From assembly GCA_035315685.1 (NCBI GenBank), contig DATFXR010000163.1:1-43353 (forward strand): DNA of 43,353 nucleotides, in the 5' to 3' direction. Under the pieces are notes generated by a model that had not been told where the DNA came from, ran no database searches, and saw only the letters and a list, made by a program, of their open reading frames with translations. Both the position numbers and the translations under genes were made by a program. The DNA comes from QHWK01 sp035315685. Its GTDB lineage: Bacteria > Acidobacteriota > Vicinamibacteria > Vicinamibacterales > CAVVIG01. This document shows, piece by piece, positions 16,437 to 23,928 of the stretch; positions within the stretch are counted from its first letter, which is position 1, and every line of letters starts with the position of its first letter.

Positions 16437-17041
16437 CTGGTTTTCGGTGGATCGATGACGAAGCCGGGATAGTCGCGATCGTAGTACCCGAACGGCGGAT
16501 TGAAGACGTGGCGGTCTTCGAAGCCAATGAGCTTCCAGCCGGTGTCGTCGTGATTACCGCCGTACGCGGGCAGCGAGAACATCCCGAGCAGCGTGAGCAG
16601 GCGGGTCGTGGTGAAGAACGGTGTCTGGTCGATCCTGTTGAGGTGCTCGATCTGCTGTTCGCTCGTGAGCGACGCGAACGACGCGGCGGCGGGATGCCGT
16701 TCACGATACCCCGCCTGAAAAGCCGCGACCTGTGTCCGATAGTCGCCGGCGAGCTGCGAGAAGAACGTCGCGAGCGCCCGGTCGATGAAGTACACGACGC
16801 CTGCCTCGCGCGCGCCGGGCGAGTCGTCGCTGGGAATGATCTGCGCGGCGACGGCCTCGATGTCCGCCGCTTCGCCTGCGCTGAGGAAGGAAATCTTCGC
16901 GGCGCTGCCGGGTTGCCCGACCGCATGCGTGTCGTCCATCGCCTCGGCGATCTGGGCCCAGCCGAGGGGTAATCCGGCGGTGGCAATGGTCGCGGCGATG
17001 GCCTGCAGCAGTGTTCGTCGCGAGAGACTGGCGCTCTCCAT
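16433..17041 (-). CDS. Gluconate 2-dehydrogenase subunit 3-like protein with Tat signal
   Basis: A 202-residue small subunit (gluconate_2-dh3 family) that chaperones and exports the FAD subunit. The N-terminus SLSRRTLLQAIAATIATAG is a Tat signal. The domain then shows FLSAGEAADIEAVAAQIIPSD, AGVVYFIDRAL and a C-terminal YGGNHDDTGWKLIGFEDRHV. Start 17041 is chosen for AGGGGG upstream and the Tat motif; a longer frame to 17098 exists. Its stop overlaps the GMC start (ATGA), giving co-translation. The third, cytochrome c subunit usual in this complex is absent from the window, so the electron acceptor is unclear. Confidence 0.88.
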   Translation of the reverse strand: MESASLSRRTLLQAIAATIATAGLPLGWAQIAEAMDDTHAVGQPGSAAKISFLSAGEAADIEAVAAQIIPSDDSPGAREAGVVYFIDRALATFFSQLAGDYRTQVAAFQAGYRERHPAAASFASLTSEQQIEHLNRIDQTPFFTTTRLLTLLGMFSLPAYGGNHDDTGWKLIGFEDRHVFNPPFGYYDRDYPGFVIDPPKTR

Positions 17042-17089
17042 GCACACCCCCTTTCGTCGATAGGAGGTGTGCGGCCGATCCCTTTCGCT

Positions 17090-17169
17090 GGGAAGCAACC
17101 GCAGAGACCGCAGAGCTCTCTCTATCTAAGAAATTCTGCGTGTTCTGCGTTCTCTGCGGTTGCTTTCCC
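17090..17169. repeat. Long imperfect hairpin, second copy of the CGCAGAG-type element
   Basis: The left arm begins gggaagcaaccgcagagacc and the right arm ends ctctgcggttgctttccc; about 25 nt of the outer arms pair nearly perfectly and the inner part is degenerate. The aaccgcagaga units match those at 5271-5345, so both belong to one repeat family. It lies between the histidine kinase 3' end (17218) and the start of the gluconate-dehydrogenase-like operon (17041), about 50 bp before that ATG. Confidence 0.75.
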
Positions 17170-17217
17170 TGCGCGGGTGCCTGAGGAAACGGTGAATCGC
17201 GCGGACCTGGATTCCGG

Positions 17218-19371
17218 TCAGCGTTCGATCGGTTGCGGCAGCGGAATCGAGACTTCGATCTGGGCGCCGTGACCCACCGTCGACTGAACGGCGAGCTCTC
17301 CGCCCGCCGCGCGTACGCGCTCTGCCATGCTGACGAGGCCCAGGCCCGAGTTGTGGTCGGCGGCCGTTGGATCGAAGCCCCGGCCGTCGTCGGACACCCG
17401 CAAACAGATCGCGTCGGCTCTGGCTGCCAGTTCGACGCGGATCGCGCGGCACCGGCTGTGTTTGGTCGCGTTCTGGATCGCCTCCTGGGCGACGCGATAC
17501 AGGCACGTATCGATTTCCGGCGGCAGTTTCGGGTTGTCGCCGCAGACGAAATCAATTTTGACGTCGGTCTGCCTGGCGAACTCCCTGCACAAGCTCGCGA
17601 GTGCCCGCTTCAAGCCGAGGAAACCGAGCTGCGACGGGTGCAGACGGTGCGAAATACGCTGTGCGTCGGCGCAAATCTCCTCGGCGAGCAGCCTCGACGC
17701 GTCCAGTCGTGAGTGCAGATCTGGCGCCGCCTGCGCATCCTTCGGCAGTTGCGCCAGCTGGATGGCGAGCAGCGCGAGCCGCTGCCCGATATCGTCGTGC
17801 AGTTCGCGCGCGATATGCGCGCGCTCCTCGTCCTGCACGCGGGTCAATCGATCGCGAAGCGCCCGCAGCTTCGCCTCGGACCTGATCCGCTCGGTGATGT
17901 CCTGGTAGATGCCGAAGCAGCCGACGAATTCGCCGCTGGCGATCAACGGGACCGCGTGGAACTCGACGTCGACCTTGCTGCCGTCTCGCCGGCGTCGCAC
18001 GCCAGTGGCATGCACGACCTCCCCGTTCAAGACGCGCCGGCTGATCTCGTGCGCCTCGCTACTGTCCGTCGGACCGATCAGGTCGTCGGGGTCACGTCCG
18101 ATGATCTCGTCATCGGTGTACTGAAAGATGCGCTGAAACGCTGCGTTGCAGAACCGGATGTGGTGATCCTTGTCGCCCATCACGATCCCGTACGGGCTGT
18201 TGGAGATGAGCGTCTGCAGCAGCGCGGTGTACTCCCTGGCCTGCTGCTCGGTGCGCTTGCTGTCGGTGATATCGAACGCGGTGCCGACAATCGCCGGCTG
18301 ACCCTGAAACTCGATGAGGCTGGCCGACAGATCCAGCCAGCGCGTGTCGCCGCTCTTGGTGACGATCTTGAGCTCGTATCGAGACGGAGCCGGCACACCA
18401 CGCCAGCGCGCGCGCGCCCGCGCGCGGACCATATCGATCGAATCCGGATGCACCAGATCCCATACGGTCATCGCGTCGAGCTCGCTCGCGGAGTAGCCGG
18501 TGAAGTGTTCCATCCGCGGGTTGAAGTAGCAGAGCGCGCCGGTTTCCCGATAGATGAAGATGCCGGACTGCGTTGTCTCCGCCAGCATGCGGAACTTCGA
18601 TTCGCTTTCTCGCAGCGCTTGCTCGGCCAGTTTCTGCGCCGTGATGTCCGCGATGGCTGCCAGAACGCAGCGGTCGCCGTGGAGCGTGATCAGTCCCGCC
18701 GAGTACAGCGTCGTAATCAGGCGGCCGGACTTGGTGCGGAATTGCGCATCCTGATCGCGGATGGTCTTCTGGCGCAGCAGCGCTGCGACCATCGTCTGGC
18801 GGTCGGCCGGCGTGGGCCACACGTCGAGCTCGAGCGACGTGTGCCCGCAGATCTCGTCGCGCGGGTATCCCATTTGCCGCTCGAACGCCTCGTTCACGTC
18901 GATGTATCGCCCCTCGGCGACCGTCGTAATGGCCATCGCGATCGGGCTCGAGTAGAACGCCGTGACGAACCGGTCTTCCGACGCCTTCAGCGCCTGCTCA
19001 CTTCGAACGCGCTCGGTGACGTCGCGTGCCGCTCCAATCACGATCGGCTGGCCGTCGTGGTCGTGGAGAGAGTTCAGGTACTCCCACACCAGCAGCGCGC
19101 CGGCGCGTGTCTGCAGCGTCAGCCTTCCGGTCTCGTTGCCACTGCGTCGAATCGCCTGGAGGTAGCCGTGAAAGGAACTCCGGAATTCGGGCGCTATCAG
19201 ATCGCCGAGCGGGACGTTCAGGAGGTCGTCAACCTCGTAGCCGAGCGCGTGCGCGGCGGCCGCGCTGATCGACAGCAGCCGGCCCGCCAGATCGTGCGAG
19301 CATCGCAGGTCGGTCTCGAGCGTCCAATCATCATCATCGGCCGGCACGCGCGCCATTACCGGATCTGTCAT
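17218..19371 (-). CDS. Multi-PAS sensor histidine kinase (HisKA_3 / NarL-partner type)
   Basis: A 717-residue soluble kinase with no transmembrane segment or signal peptide. Four PAS/PAC repeats fill about 1-500, each ending in a PAC-type motif: IGAARDVTERVRSE, LAAIADITAQKLAE, VGTAFDITDSKRTE and FGIYQDITERIRSE. The HisKA_3 dimerisation box has phosphoacceptor H525 in HIARELHDDIGQRL. The HATPase_c domain has N-box EAIQNATKH and G-boxes DDGRGFD and GLGLVSMAERV. Kinases of this type phosphorylate NarL/FixJ-family regulators. The start at 19371 is supported by GGGAG and by the protein starting just before the first PAS. No response regulator is adjacent, so it is an orphan kinase. Ligands of the PAS domains are unknown. 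Confidence 0.92.
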   Translation of the reverse strand: MTDPVMARVPADDDDWTLETDLRCSHDLAGRLLSISAAAAHALGYEVDDLLNVPLGDLIAPEFRSSFHGYLQAIRRSGNETGRLTLQTRAGALLVWEYLNSLHDHDGQPIVIGAARDVTERVRSEQALKASEDRFVTAFYSSPIAMAITTVAEGRYIDVNEAFERQMGYPRDEICGHTSLELDVWPTPADRQTMVAALLRQKTIRDQDAQFRTKSGRLITTLYSAGLITLHGDRCVLAAIADITAQKLAEQALRESESKFRMLAETTQSGIFIYRETGALCYFNPRMEHFTGYSASELDAMTVWDLVHPDSIDMVRARARARWRGVPAPSRYELKIVTKSGDTRWLDLSASLIEFQGQPAIVGTAFDITDSKRTEQQAREYTALLQTLISNSPYGIVMGDKDHHIRFCNAAFQRIFQYTDDEIIGRDPDDLIGPTDSSEAHEISRRVLNGEVVHATGVRRRRDGSKVDVEFHAVPLIASGEFVGCFGIYQDITERIRSEAKLRALRDRLTRVQDEERAHIARELHDDIGQRLALLAIQLAQLPKDAQAAPDLHSRLDASRLLAEEICADAQRISHRLHPSQLGFLGLKRALASLCREFARQTDVKIDFVCGDNPKLPPEIDTCLYRVAQEAIQNATKHSRCRAIRVELAARADAICLRVSDDGRGFDPTAADHNSGLGLVSMAERVRAAGGELAVQSTVGHGAQIEVSIPLPQPIER

Positions 19372-19673
19372 AAGCTCCCTTCGGCTGGCCCACGCCCGAC
19401 TGAGGATGCGGCCACGGAACTGACTATAGATCCGATCGCGCTTGCCGCTGGTCTGCCCGGGAATCCCCGTCACTGGCATCAGCATCGGTCGAAGCCGCGC
19501 CGGTCGGGACGGGCCACGCACGTCCGGGCTGGCGCGCGGAGCGAGAGTGGCTTCTACGTGGTGAGTACACGTTCCACGTCGGCAGTTCCTCGCGCGACAT
19601 ACGCGCGACGGCCACCTTCAGATTCTGATCGACCGGTGGGCGGCCGGGATTGCCGCGGCGCACTCCGCGACCG
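19372..19673. other. 302-bp intergenic stretch upstream of the histidine kinase
   Basis: No convincing gene is seen. A strong short hairpin TCGCGCG-acata-CGCGCGA spans 19590-19608. It sits about 65 bp past the stop of the membrane-protein gene (19674) and could aid termination, though no T-run follows. A TATAGT hexamer on the minus strand near 19420-19425 could be a -10 for the kinase gene, without a clear -35. Confidence 0.3.
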
Positions 19674-20090
19674 TCATGCCGGCGCCATCCGTCCACGGAC
19701 CGCGAGGAGGCCACCCACCCAGACGCAGGGCAGCGCGGTGAGGATCAGGAGAACCGGATACCACTTCGGTCCAGGAACCCGATTCCATGTGGCGACCGCG
19801 CCGGCCGTGGCCGCCAGCAGGCCCACGACGCCCAGGACCTGCACGTGCCACATCGGCCTTGCCGGAGCGAGGCGCGCCGTGACGTAGCCGCCGAGCACCG
19901 TGAAGGCCACGCGGTACGCTGTAGCCCAGACGAACAGCCCATCGGACATCGGCTCACCCCAGGGTGGGAACACGTGCAATCCATGCATCAGCACATCAGT
20001 GCCAAGCGACAGCGCTGCCGTCGTCACAAATCCACCAGCCAGCGCAGCGATGCTGCGTCCGCGTCCGCGGCGATCCGCGTGCGCGCTCAC
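19674..20090 (-). CDS. Small multi-pass membrane protein
   Basis: A 138-residue protein with four predicted transmembrane helices: about 13-35, 52-71, 80-101 and 108-129. The loop between helices 1 and 2 carries LHVFPPWGEPMSDGLF. I do not recognise a named family. The GTG start overlaps the stop of the SRPBCC gene (GTGA), making it the third gene of an arsR-SRPBCC operon, so it is probably under ArsR control. Small membrane proteins of this kind often accompany ArsR/SRPBCC pairs; their function is not established. Confidence 0.65.
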   Translation of the reverse strand: MSAHADRRGRGRSIAALAGGFVTTAALSLGTDVLMHGLHVFPPWGEPMSDGLFVWATAYRVAFTVLGGYVTARLAPARPMWHVQVLGVVGLLAATAGAVATWNRVPGPKWYPVLLILTALPCVWVGGLLAVRGRMAPA

Positions 20091-20617
20091 GACTGGCCTC
20101 CCACCGTTCGCGCCGCGAGCGACGCGTCGAGCTTTTCGAGCTCGCTCGTCCAGCCCATCACCGCTCGCTCAGTCCATTGGTCGCTGTGCATGGCGTCGAA
20201 GGTGAGCGTCATCCGGACGCCGCCAGCCGTCGGCACCATCTCGACGATGGTTGCCACGTCGTACGGGTCGACGCCGGGAATGAAATCGGCCAGGTGAACG
20301 TACGCCAGCCGGCGCAGCGGGACAATCTCAGTAAACGTGATGCGCGCCTCCGTCGTCAGCGCCATGCCCGCCTTCTTCATGAAGTCCACTTGCGGAGGGT
20401 CGATCGCCGTCATGGCGTAGAGGAGCTCGCCGCCCGGGCGGAGGTCGAGCTTCCGCACCTTGACCGCGAAGCCGCCAGGGCCCCACCAGGACTCGATGCC
20501 GTCTTTCGTCGTCCAGAGGTCCCACACGTCCTGGATATCTGCCTGGTACACGCGTTCGAGCGTGATGCGCTTCCTCGGCGCCGGCCGTGGGTCGGTGGTC
20601 TCGGGCGGGCTGGTCAT
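20087..20617 (-). CDS. SRPBCC (Aha1/START-like) domain protein
   Basis: A 176-residue protein of the SRPBCC hydrophobic-ligand-binding superfamily, AHSA1 type. Visible features: the opening ITLERVYQADIQDVWDLWT, the hallmark IESWWGPGGFAV, then LRPGGELLYAM, MTLTFDAMHS and a closing helix MGWTSELEKLDASL. The start at 20617 is fixed by GGAGGAAGCC before the ATG and by an ATGA overlap with the ArsR gene; the same frame is open far upstream but is only the antisense-like shadow of arsR. Such ArsR plus SRPBCC pairs are common in soil bacteria. The bound ligand is unknown. Confidence 0.88.
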   Translation of the reverse strand: MTSPPETTDPRPAPRKRITLERVYQADIQDVWDLWTTKDGIESWWGPGGFAVKVRKLDLRPGGELLYAMTAIDPPQVDFMKKAGMALTTEARITFTEIVPLRRLAYVHLADFIPGVDPYDVATIVEMVPTAGGVRMTLTFDAMHSDQWTERAVMGWTSELEKLDASLAARTVGGQS

Positions 20618-20961
20618 GGCTTCCTCCGTTTCGAGCGCTTTGATCGACGCGCGTGTTGTCGGCGCGCGAGCGCCTCGGCGAACGCGTCGAGGCGCGCCGT
20701 CCACAAACTGCGGTACTGCGTGACCCAGGCATCCAGCTCGCGGAACGGCTCCGCGCGCAACGAGTACAGGCGCCGTGGGCCGTCCGGTCTGGCCTGCACG
20801 AATCCGGCTTCTTCCAGGATGCGCAGGTGACGCGACACGCCCGATTGATGGATGTCCATCTGCGCGACGAGATCGTTGACGGCGCGCTCGCCAGCGAGCA
20901 ACGCCTCGACGATGCGCAGGCGGCTGGGATCGGCGAGGGTCTGAAAGATGGCGAGTTGCAT
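20614..20961 (-). CDS. ArsR-family transcriptional repressor
   Basis: A 115-residue winged-helix repressor: QTLADPSRLRIVEALLAGE (helices 1-2), the recognition region MDIHQSGVSRHLRILEEAGF and the wing VQARPDGPRRLYSLRAEPF, then an Arg/Lys-rich tail. No Cys metal-binding motif of the ArsR/SmtB metal sensors is present, so it belongs to the non-metal branch that regulates SRPBCC partners. A perfect palindrome ends one nucleotide before its ATG, implying autoregulation. First gene of a three-gene coupled operon. Confidence 0.9.
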   Translation of the reverse strand: MQLAIFQTLADPSRLRIVEALLAGERAVNDLVAQMDIHQSGVSRHLRILEEAGFVQARPDGPRRLYSLRAEPFRELDAWVTQYRSLWTARLDAFAEALARRQHARRSKRSKRRKP

Positions 20962-20962
20962 T

Positions 20963-20996
20963 GCTATGCATATGCACCATAGTGCATATGCATAGC
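20963..20996. promoter_or_regulatory. Perfect 15-bp inverted repeat, putative ArsR operator
   Basis: The arms gctatgcatatgcac (20963-20977) and its exact reverse complement (20982-20996) flank a 4-nt spacer. Each arm also contains nested ATGCAT and CATATG palindromes. It ends 1 nt before the arsR ATG at 20961, covering the position of a ribosome-binding site. Dimeric ArsR-type repressors bind such AT-containing inverted repeats, so this is the expected autoregulatory site. It could also form an mRNA hairpin. Confidence 0.75.
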
Positions 20997-21066
20997 CATG
21001 TCAAGCCCGCCGACCCCGCTGGTCGCGCCACGAGTAGCGGTCACTCGCGACGGGCTGTGCAGGCGG

Positions 21067-22023
21067 TCAGTTGCGCGCCACGCGCTTGCTGCGGTACGCC
21101 GCGGGCGACATGCCAGTCTCGCGCTTGAATGCTCGCCCGAAGCTCGCCTCGGACTCGTATCCCACCCGCGCCGCGACCTGCGAGAGCGGCACGTGAGCCG
21201 ACGCGAGCAGCCCCATCGCTTTGTTCATCCGGCACCGGGTCAGATACGAAATCGGAGATTCCCCGACCAGTGCCTTGAAGCGATCGGCAAAGGCGGCGCG
21301 TGACATCGCAGCTTGCTTCGCCAGCCGCTGGATGTCCCACCTCACCTCCGGTTGCCGATGGATGGCCACGACGGCCGTCGCGATCCGCGGATCGCGCAGC
21401 GCGGCGGCCAGACCGGATTTCGACGTGCCGGGCGCCGACAGATACGCGCGCACCGCCTCGATGAACAGCACGTCGGCGAGGCGGACGAGGATGGTCTCGG
21501 CGCCCGGCCGCTGCGACTCGGCCTCCTCCCCAAGGAATTCGAGTGCCAGATTCAGCCAGCCATTGGCGCCGCGATGACGGCCGCGCAGGTGAATGAGCGG
21601 CGGCAGCGACGCGATAACAGGATTCGCACGATCCTCGAACTGAAATCCGCCGCACACGAGTGCCGTCGATGCGCCGCCCCCACCGCTCCGCAGCATGCCA
21701 CCGTCGTCGCGCGGAGCATCGGCGATCAGATCTTCGAGATGCGTGACCGGGGACGACGGCGCGTCGCGGACCATATGCGCGCGGCCGGTCGGCAAGATGA
21801 TCAGATCGCCCGCGGCGAGCCAGGCTCGCCGCCTGAGCCCGTCGACATCGAGACAGCAGCGACCGTGTGTCACCAGATGAAACGTGGCGAAGTCGCGGCC
21901 GCGCACCGAGAAGCCCCACGGCGCGCTCAACTCGGATCGGCAATAGATCGCGGTCTGAAAACGGATCGACTGCAGCACGGCGCTCAAATCGTCGAGGTGC
22001 CGGGCTGCCGCAATCCGTTTCAC
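21067..22023 (-). CDS. AraC-family transcriptional regulator with cupin sensor domain
   Basis: A 318-residue protein. The N-terminal cupin-type half (AraC_binding/cupin_6) shows FHLVTHGRCCLDVDG and WLAAGDLIILPTGRAHMV. The C-terminal AraC helix-turn-helix pair (about 215-318) contains WDIQRLAKQAAMSRAAFADR, ISYLTRCRMNKAMGLL and VAARVGYESEASFGRAFKRE, and closes GMSPAAYR. The start is GTG without a strong ribosome-binding site. It is divergent from a SnoaL-like gene (128-bp gap), which may be its target. Regulators of this subtype often control oxidoreductases or efflux. Confidence 0.9.
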   Translation of the reverse strand: MKRIAAARHLDDLSAVLQSIRFQTAIYCRSELSAPWGFSVRGRDFATFHLVTHGRCCLDVDGLRRRAWLAAGDLIILPTGRAHMVRDAPSSPVTHLEDLIADAPRDDGGMLRSGGGGASTALVCGGFQFEDRANPVIASLPPLIHLRGRHRGANGWLNLALEFLGEEAESQRPGAETILVRLADVLFIEAVRAYLSAPGTSKSGLAAALRDPRIATAVVAIHRQPEVRWDIQRLAKQAAMSRAAFADRFKALVGESPISYLTRCRMNKAMGLLASAHVPLSQVAARVGYESEASFGRAFKRETGMSPAAYRSKRVARN

Positions 22024-22151
22024 AGCGGGGGATTCTAGCCGTCCGTCGATGCGCCGGCAACGGATTGGACGATCGGCATGAAGAACAAGACGGGCGGCGC
22101 TGTTTCGTGCCGTGGGCGTTCCGGCAGCATGGCGGTTCTGAGGAGGCCAAC

Positions 22152-22511
22152 ATGGCGACGGCAGCCGAGACGGTTCAGGCGTTCATGCAGGCGATGGAGA
22201 AGGGCGACTTCGTCGCCGCGCGGAAATGCCTCGCGGACGATCTCTCGTTCCAGGGGCCACTCGAGACGTTTGCCGCGCCCGAGCCGTACCTGCAATCGTT
22301 GAAGAAGCTCCATCACATCGTCAAGCGCGTCGAGGTGAAGAAAATGTTCGCGGATGGCGAGGATGTCTGCCTGCTGTATGACATGGTGACGAACACGCCG
22401 GCGGGGACGGCGTTCATCGCCGAATGGCATCAGGTCAAAGGCGGCAGGATCCACGCAATTCGAGTGGTCTTCGACGCGCGGCCGTTCGCAGCGATGTTCG
22501 CTGGATCATAG
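22152..22511 (+). CDS. SnoaL/NTF2-like small protein
   Basis: A 119-residue alpha+beta-barrel protein: ETVQAFMQAMEKGDFVAARK, then LADDLSFQGP and IAEWHQVKGGRIHAIRVVFD with terminal DARPFAAMF. This is the polyketide-cyclase-like/NTF2 fold, used by isomerases, hydrolases or binding proteins. The start at 22152 is set by AGGAGG 5 nt upstream; the frame extends upstream but is non-coding there. It is divergent from the AraC regulator. Confidence 0.82.
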   Translation: MATAAETVQAFMQAMEKGDFVAARKCLADDLSFQGPLETFAAPEPYLQSLKKLHHIVKRVEVKKMFADGEDVCLLYDMVTNTPAGTAFIAEWHQVKGGRIHAIRVVFDARPFAAMFAGS

Positions 22512-22563
22512 CGATCCGACGATCCCGGACGAGGACGGGAGTCGCACCGGGAAGAACCCTGCG

Positions 22564-22950
22564 TCAGTGCTTCAGCTCGATGCGAATCGTGTGGCTCTCA
22601 GTCGTGCCGACGTTGCGGACCTGGTGCAGGCCGGCCTCGCTCCAGTAGGTCGTGCCGACCTTGCGAGCGTTCCGGACCCATTGGCCGTCGGGCAGCGCGC
22701 GCGACTCGAGCGTGTACTCGGTGAGGCACACGCTCACGCCTTTCAAGTGGCGATGGGGCTTCTCCTCCGTGCCCGCCGGGATGCGCGCTTCGAGCACGCG
22801 CACGAACGGGTTGTCGATGATCAGCTTGTAGTTCTCCGGAATCACCTTGAGCACGTCGAGATGGTCGGCTTGCGACGAGGCGGCGCGTGCCCACAAGAGC
22901 GCCACCGCGACCGCCAGCGCCGCGCAGCCGACCCGCACCGCGGTCTTCAT
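22564..22950 (-). CDS. Secreted small cupin-domain protein
   Basis: A 128-residue protein with a Sec signal (to about ASSQA). The mature part is one cupin barrel: NPFVRVLEARIPAGTEEKPHRHLKGVSVCLTEY carries a PHRH metal-binding pair, and the second cupin motif is near GLHQVRNVGTTESHTIRIEL. GGGAGG precedes the ATG. It follows the Tat-exported propeller gene by 12 bp and is probably co-transcribed with it, and perhaps with the TonB receptor. Enzymatic or binding role unknown. Confidence 0.8.
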   Translation of the reverse strand: MKTAVRVGCAALAVAVALLWARAASSQADHLDVLKVIPENYKLIIDNPFVRVLEARIPAGTEEKPHRHLKGVSVCLTEYTLESRALPDGQWVRNARKVGTTYWSEAGLHQVRNVGTTESHTIRIELKH

Positions 22951-22962
22951 GGACGCCTCCCG

Positions 22963-23811
22963 TCAGTCGGCCTGCGAGGTGGTCGTCGGGCTGATCTTGA
23001 ACCGGCAAATCTGCGCCGGCTCGCTGCCGGGGCCAGGGGCGGTCAGGCCGGCATCGCAGTAGTACATGTAGCCGTCGTGAATGCACATGCCGTGGGGATC
23101 CGGGTCGGAGGTTTTCGAGATGGTCACGATCTCCAGGACCTTGCCCGAATCCGGATCGATCTTCTGCACGAGGTGGTCGCCGGCAATCATGACCCACAGC
23201 GCGCCGTTGTCCCAGTCGAGGCCGTGCGGCCGGTCGCCGCGCGCCGGGCGGATTCGGAGCACACGGAAGTCTTTCGGATCCACTTCCGCCACCGCCTGGA
23301 TGCTGAGCGCCGTCACCCATAAGGTCTGCGTTTGCGGCACGAACGTGATCCCGTGGACGCCGCCGCCCCAGATCAACTGATGAATCTTCACCGTCTTGCC
23401 GGTCTTGAGATCGGCCTGAATCACCTCGCCGTACGGCTTGTCGGTTGGACGAGGCGGACGCCGTCCGCTGACCCCACCGTTGGCCCCGAGCCACATGTAG
23501 CCGGCTCCGATCGCAAGGCCACTGGTGTTGTGCGATTCGGTCTGCACTTCGTGCAGCACTTTGCCGCTCTGCCAGTCGACCCTGAAGACACGCTCCGATA
23601 CCTGATCGCCGATCCACAAGCCGTCCGCCGCTGCTTCCAGCGCATTCGGGTGGAGATCGGGCGCCTTGAACAGCCGCTCGATTCTGGCAGCGCGTGTCGG
23701 AATGGAATCCGGCTTGGCGGCGGTCTCCTGCGCGTGCACGCCACGCGACGTGACCATCCCGGCGACCAACGCCGATCCGGTGCCGATGAATTCTCGACGT
23801 CCGATCTTCAT
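22963..23811 (-). CDS. Tat-exported beta-propeller protein (SMP-30/Vgb-like)
   Basis: A 282-residue protein beginning MKIGRREFIGTGSALVAGM, a Tat signal. The rest shows propeller blades: ALEAAADGLWIGDQVSERVF, TSGLAIGAGYMWLGANG, GVHGITFVPQTQTLWVTAL, RPHGLDWDNGALWVMIAG and DPHGMCIHDGYMYYCDAG. This resembles SMP-30/gluconolactonase or streptogramin-lyase-like propellers. GGGAG precedes the ATG. It lies 117 bp after TonB receptor 1 and 12 bp before the cupin gene. The substrate is unknown; a lactonase or sugar-binding function is plausible. Confidence 0.82.
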   Translation of the reverse strand: MKIGRREFIGTGSALVAGMVTSRGVHAQETAAKPDSIPTRAARIERLFKAPDLHPNALEAAADGLWIGDQVSERVFRVDWQSGKVLHEVQTESHNTSGLAIGAGYMWLGANGGVSGRRPPRPTDKPYGEVIQADLKTGKTVKIHQLIWGGGVHGITFVPQTQTLWVTALSIQAVAEVDPKDFRVLRIRPARGDRPHGLDWDNGALWVMIAGDHLVQKIDPDSGKVLEIVTISKTSDPDPHGMCIHDGYMYYCDAGLTAPGPGSEPAQICRFKISPTTTSQAD

Positions 23812-23928
23812 AGGTGCTCCCAGGTTGAACGCATTATCCCTGCGTGGCTGACCGTCCAGACCACAGCCTTCTTCTTGACTCGCGTCTGCGTGGCGGATCC
23901 CGGTCCCGACCTGGCCAAGTACGTGCCA

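Noticed and set aside
19424..19714. A 96-codon minus-strand frame upstream of the histidine kinase
   Set aside because: Contains one protein-like stretch but overlaps the end of the membrane-protein gene, lacks a ribosome-binding site and is otherwise Arg/Ser-rich; not convincing.
17713..19887. A 724-residue plus-strand open frame over the histidine kinase
   Set aside because: Antisense to complete PAS and kinase domains; no family-like motifs.
20618..21031. Long N-terminal extension of the SRPBCC protein
   Set aside because: It is the shifted frame of arsR; a strong ribosome-binding site and coupling ATGA mark the true start at 20617.
22523..22540. Small TCCCG/CGGGA inverted repeat in the gap between the SnoaL-like and cupin genes
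   Set aside because: 5-bp arms only and no T-run; too weak to call a terminator.
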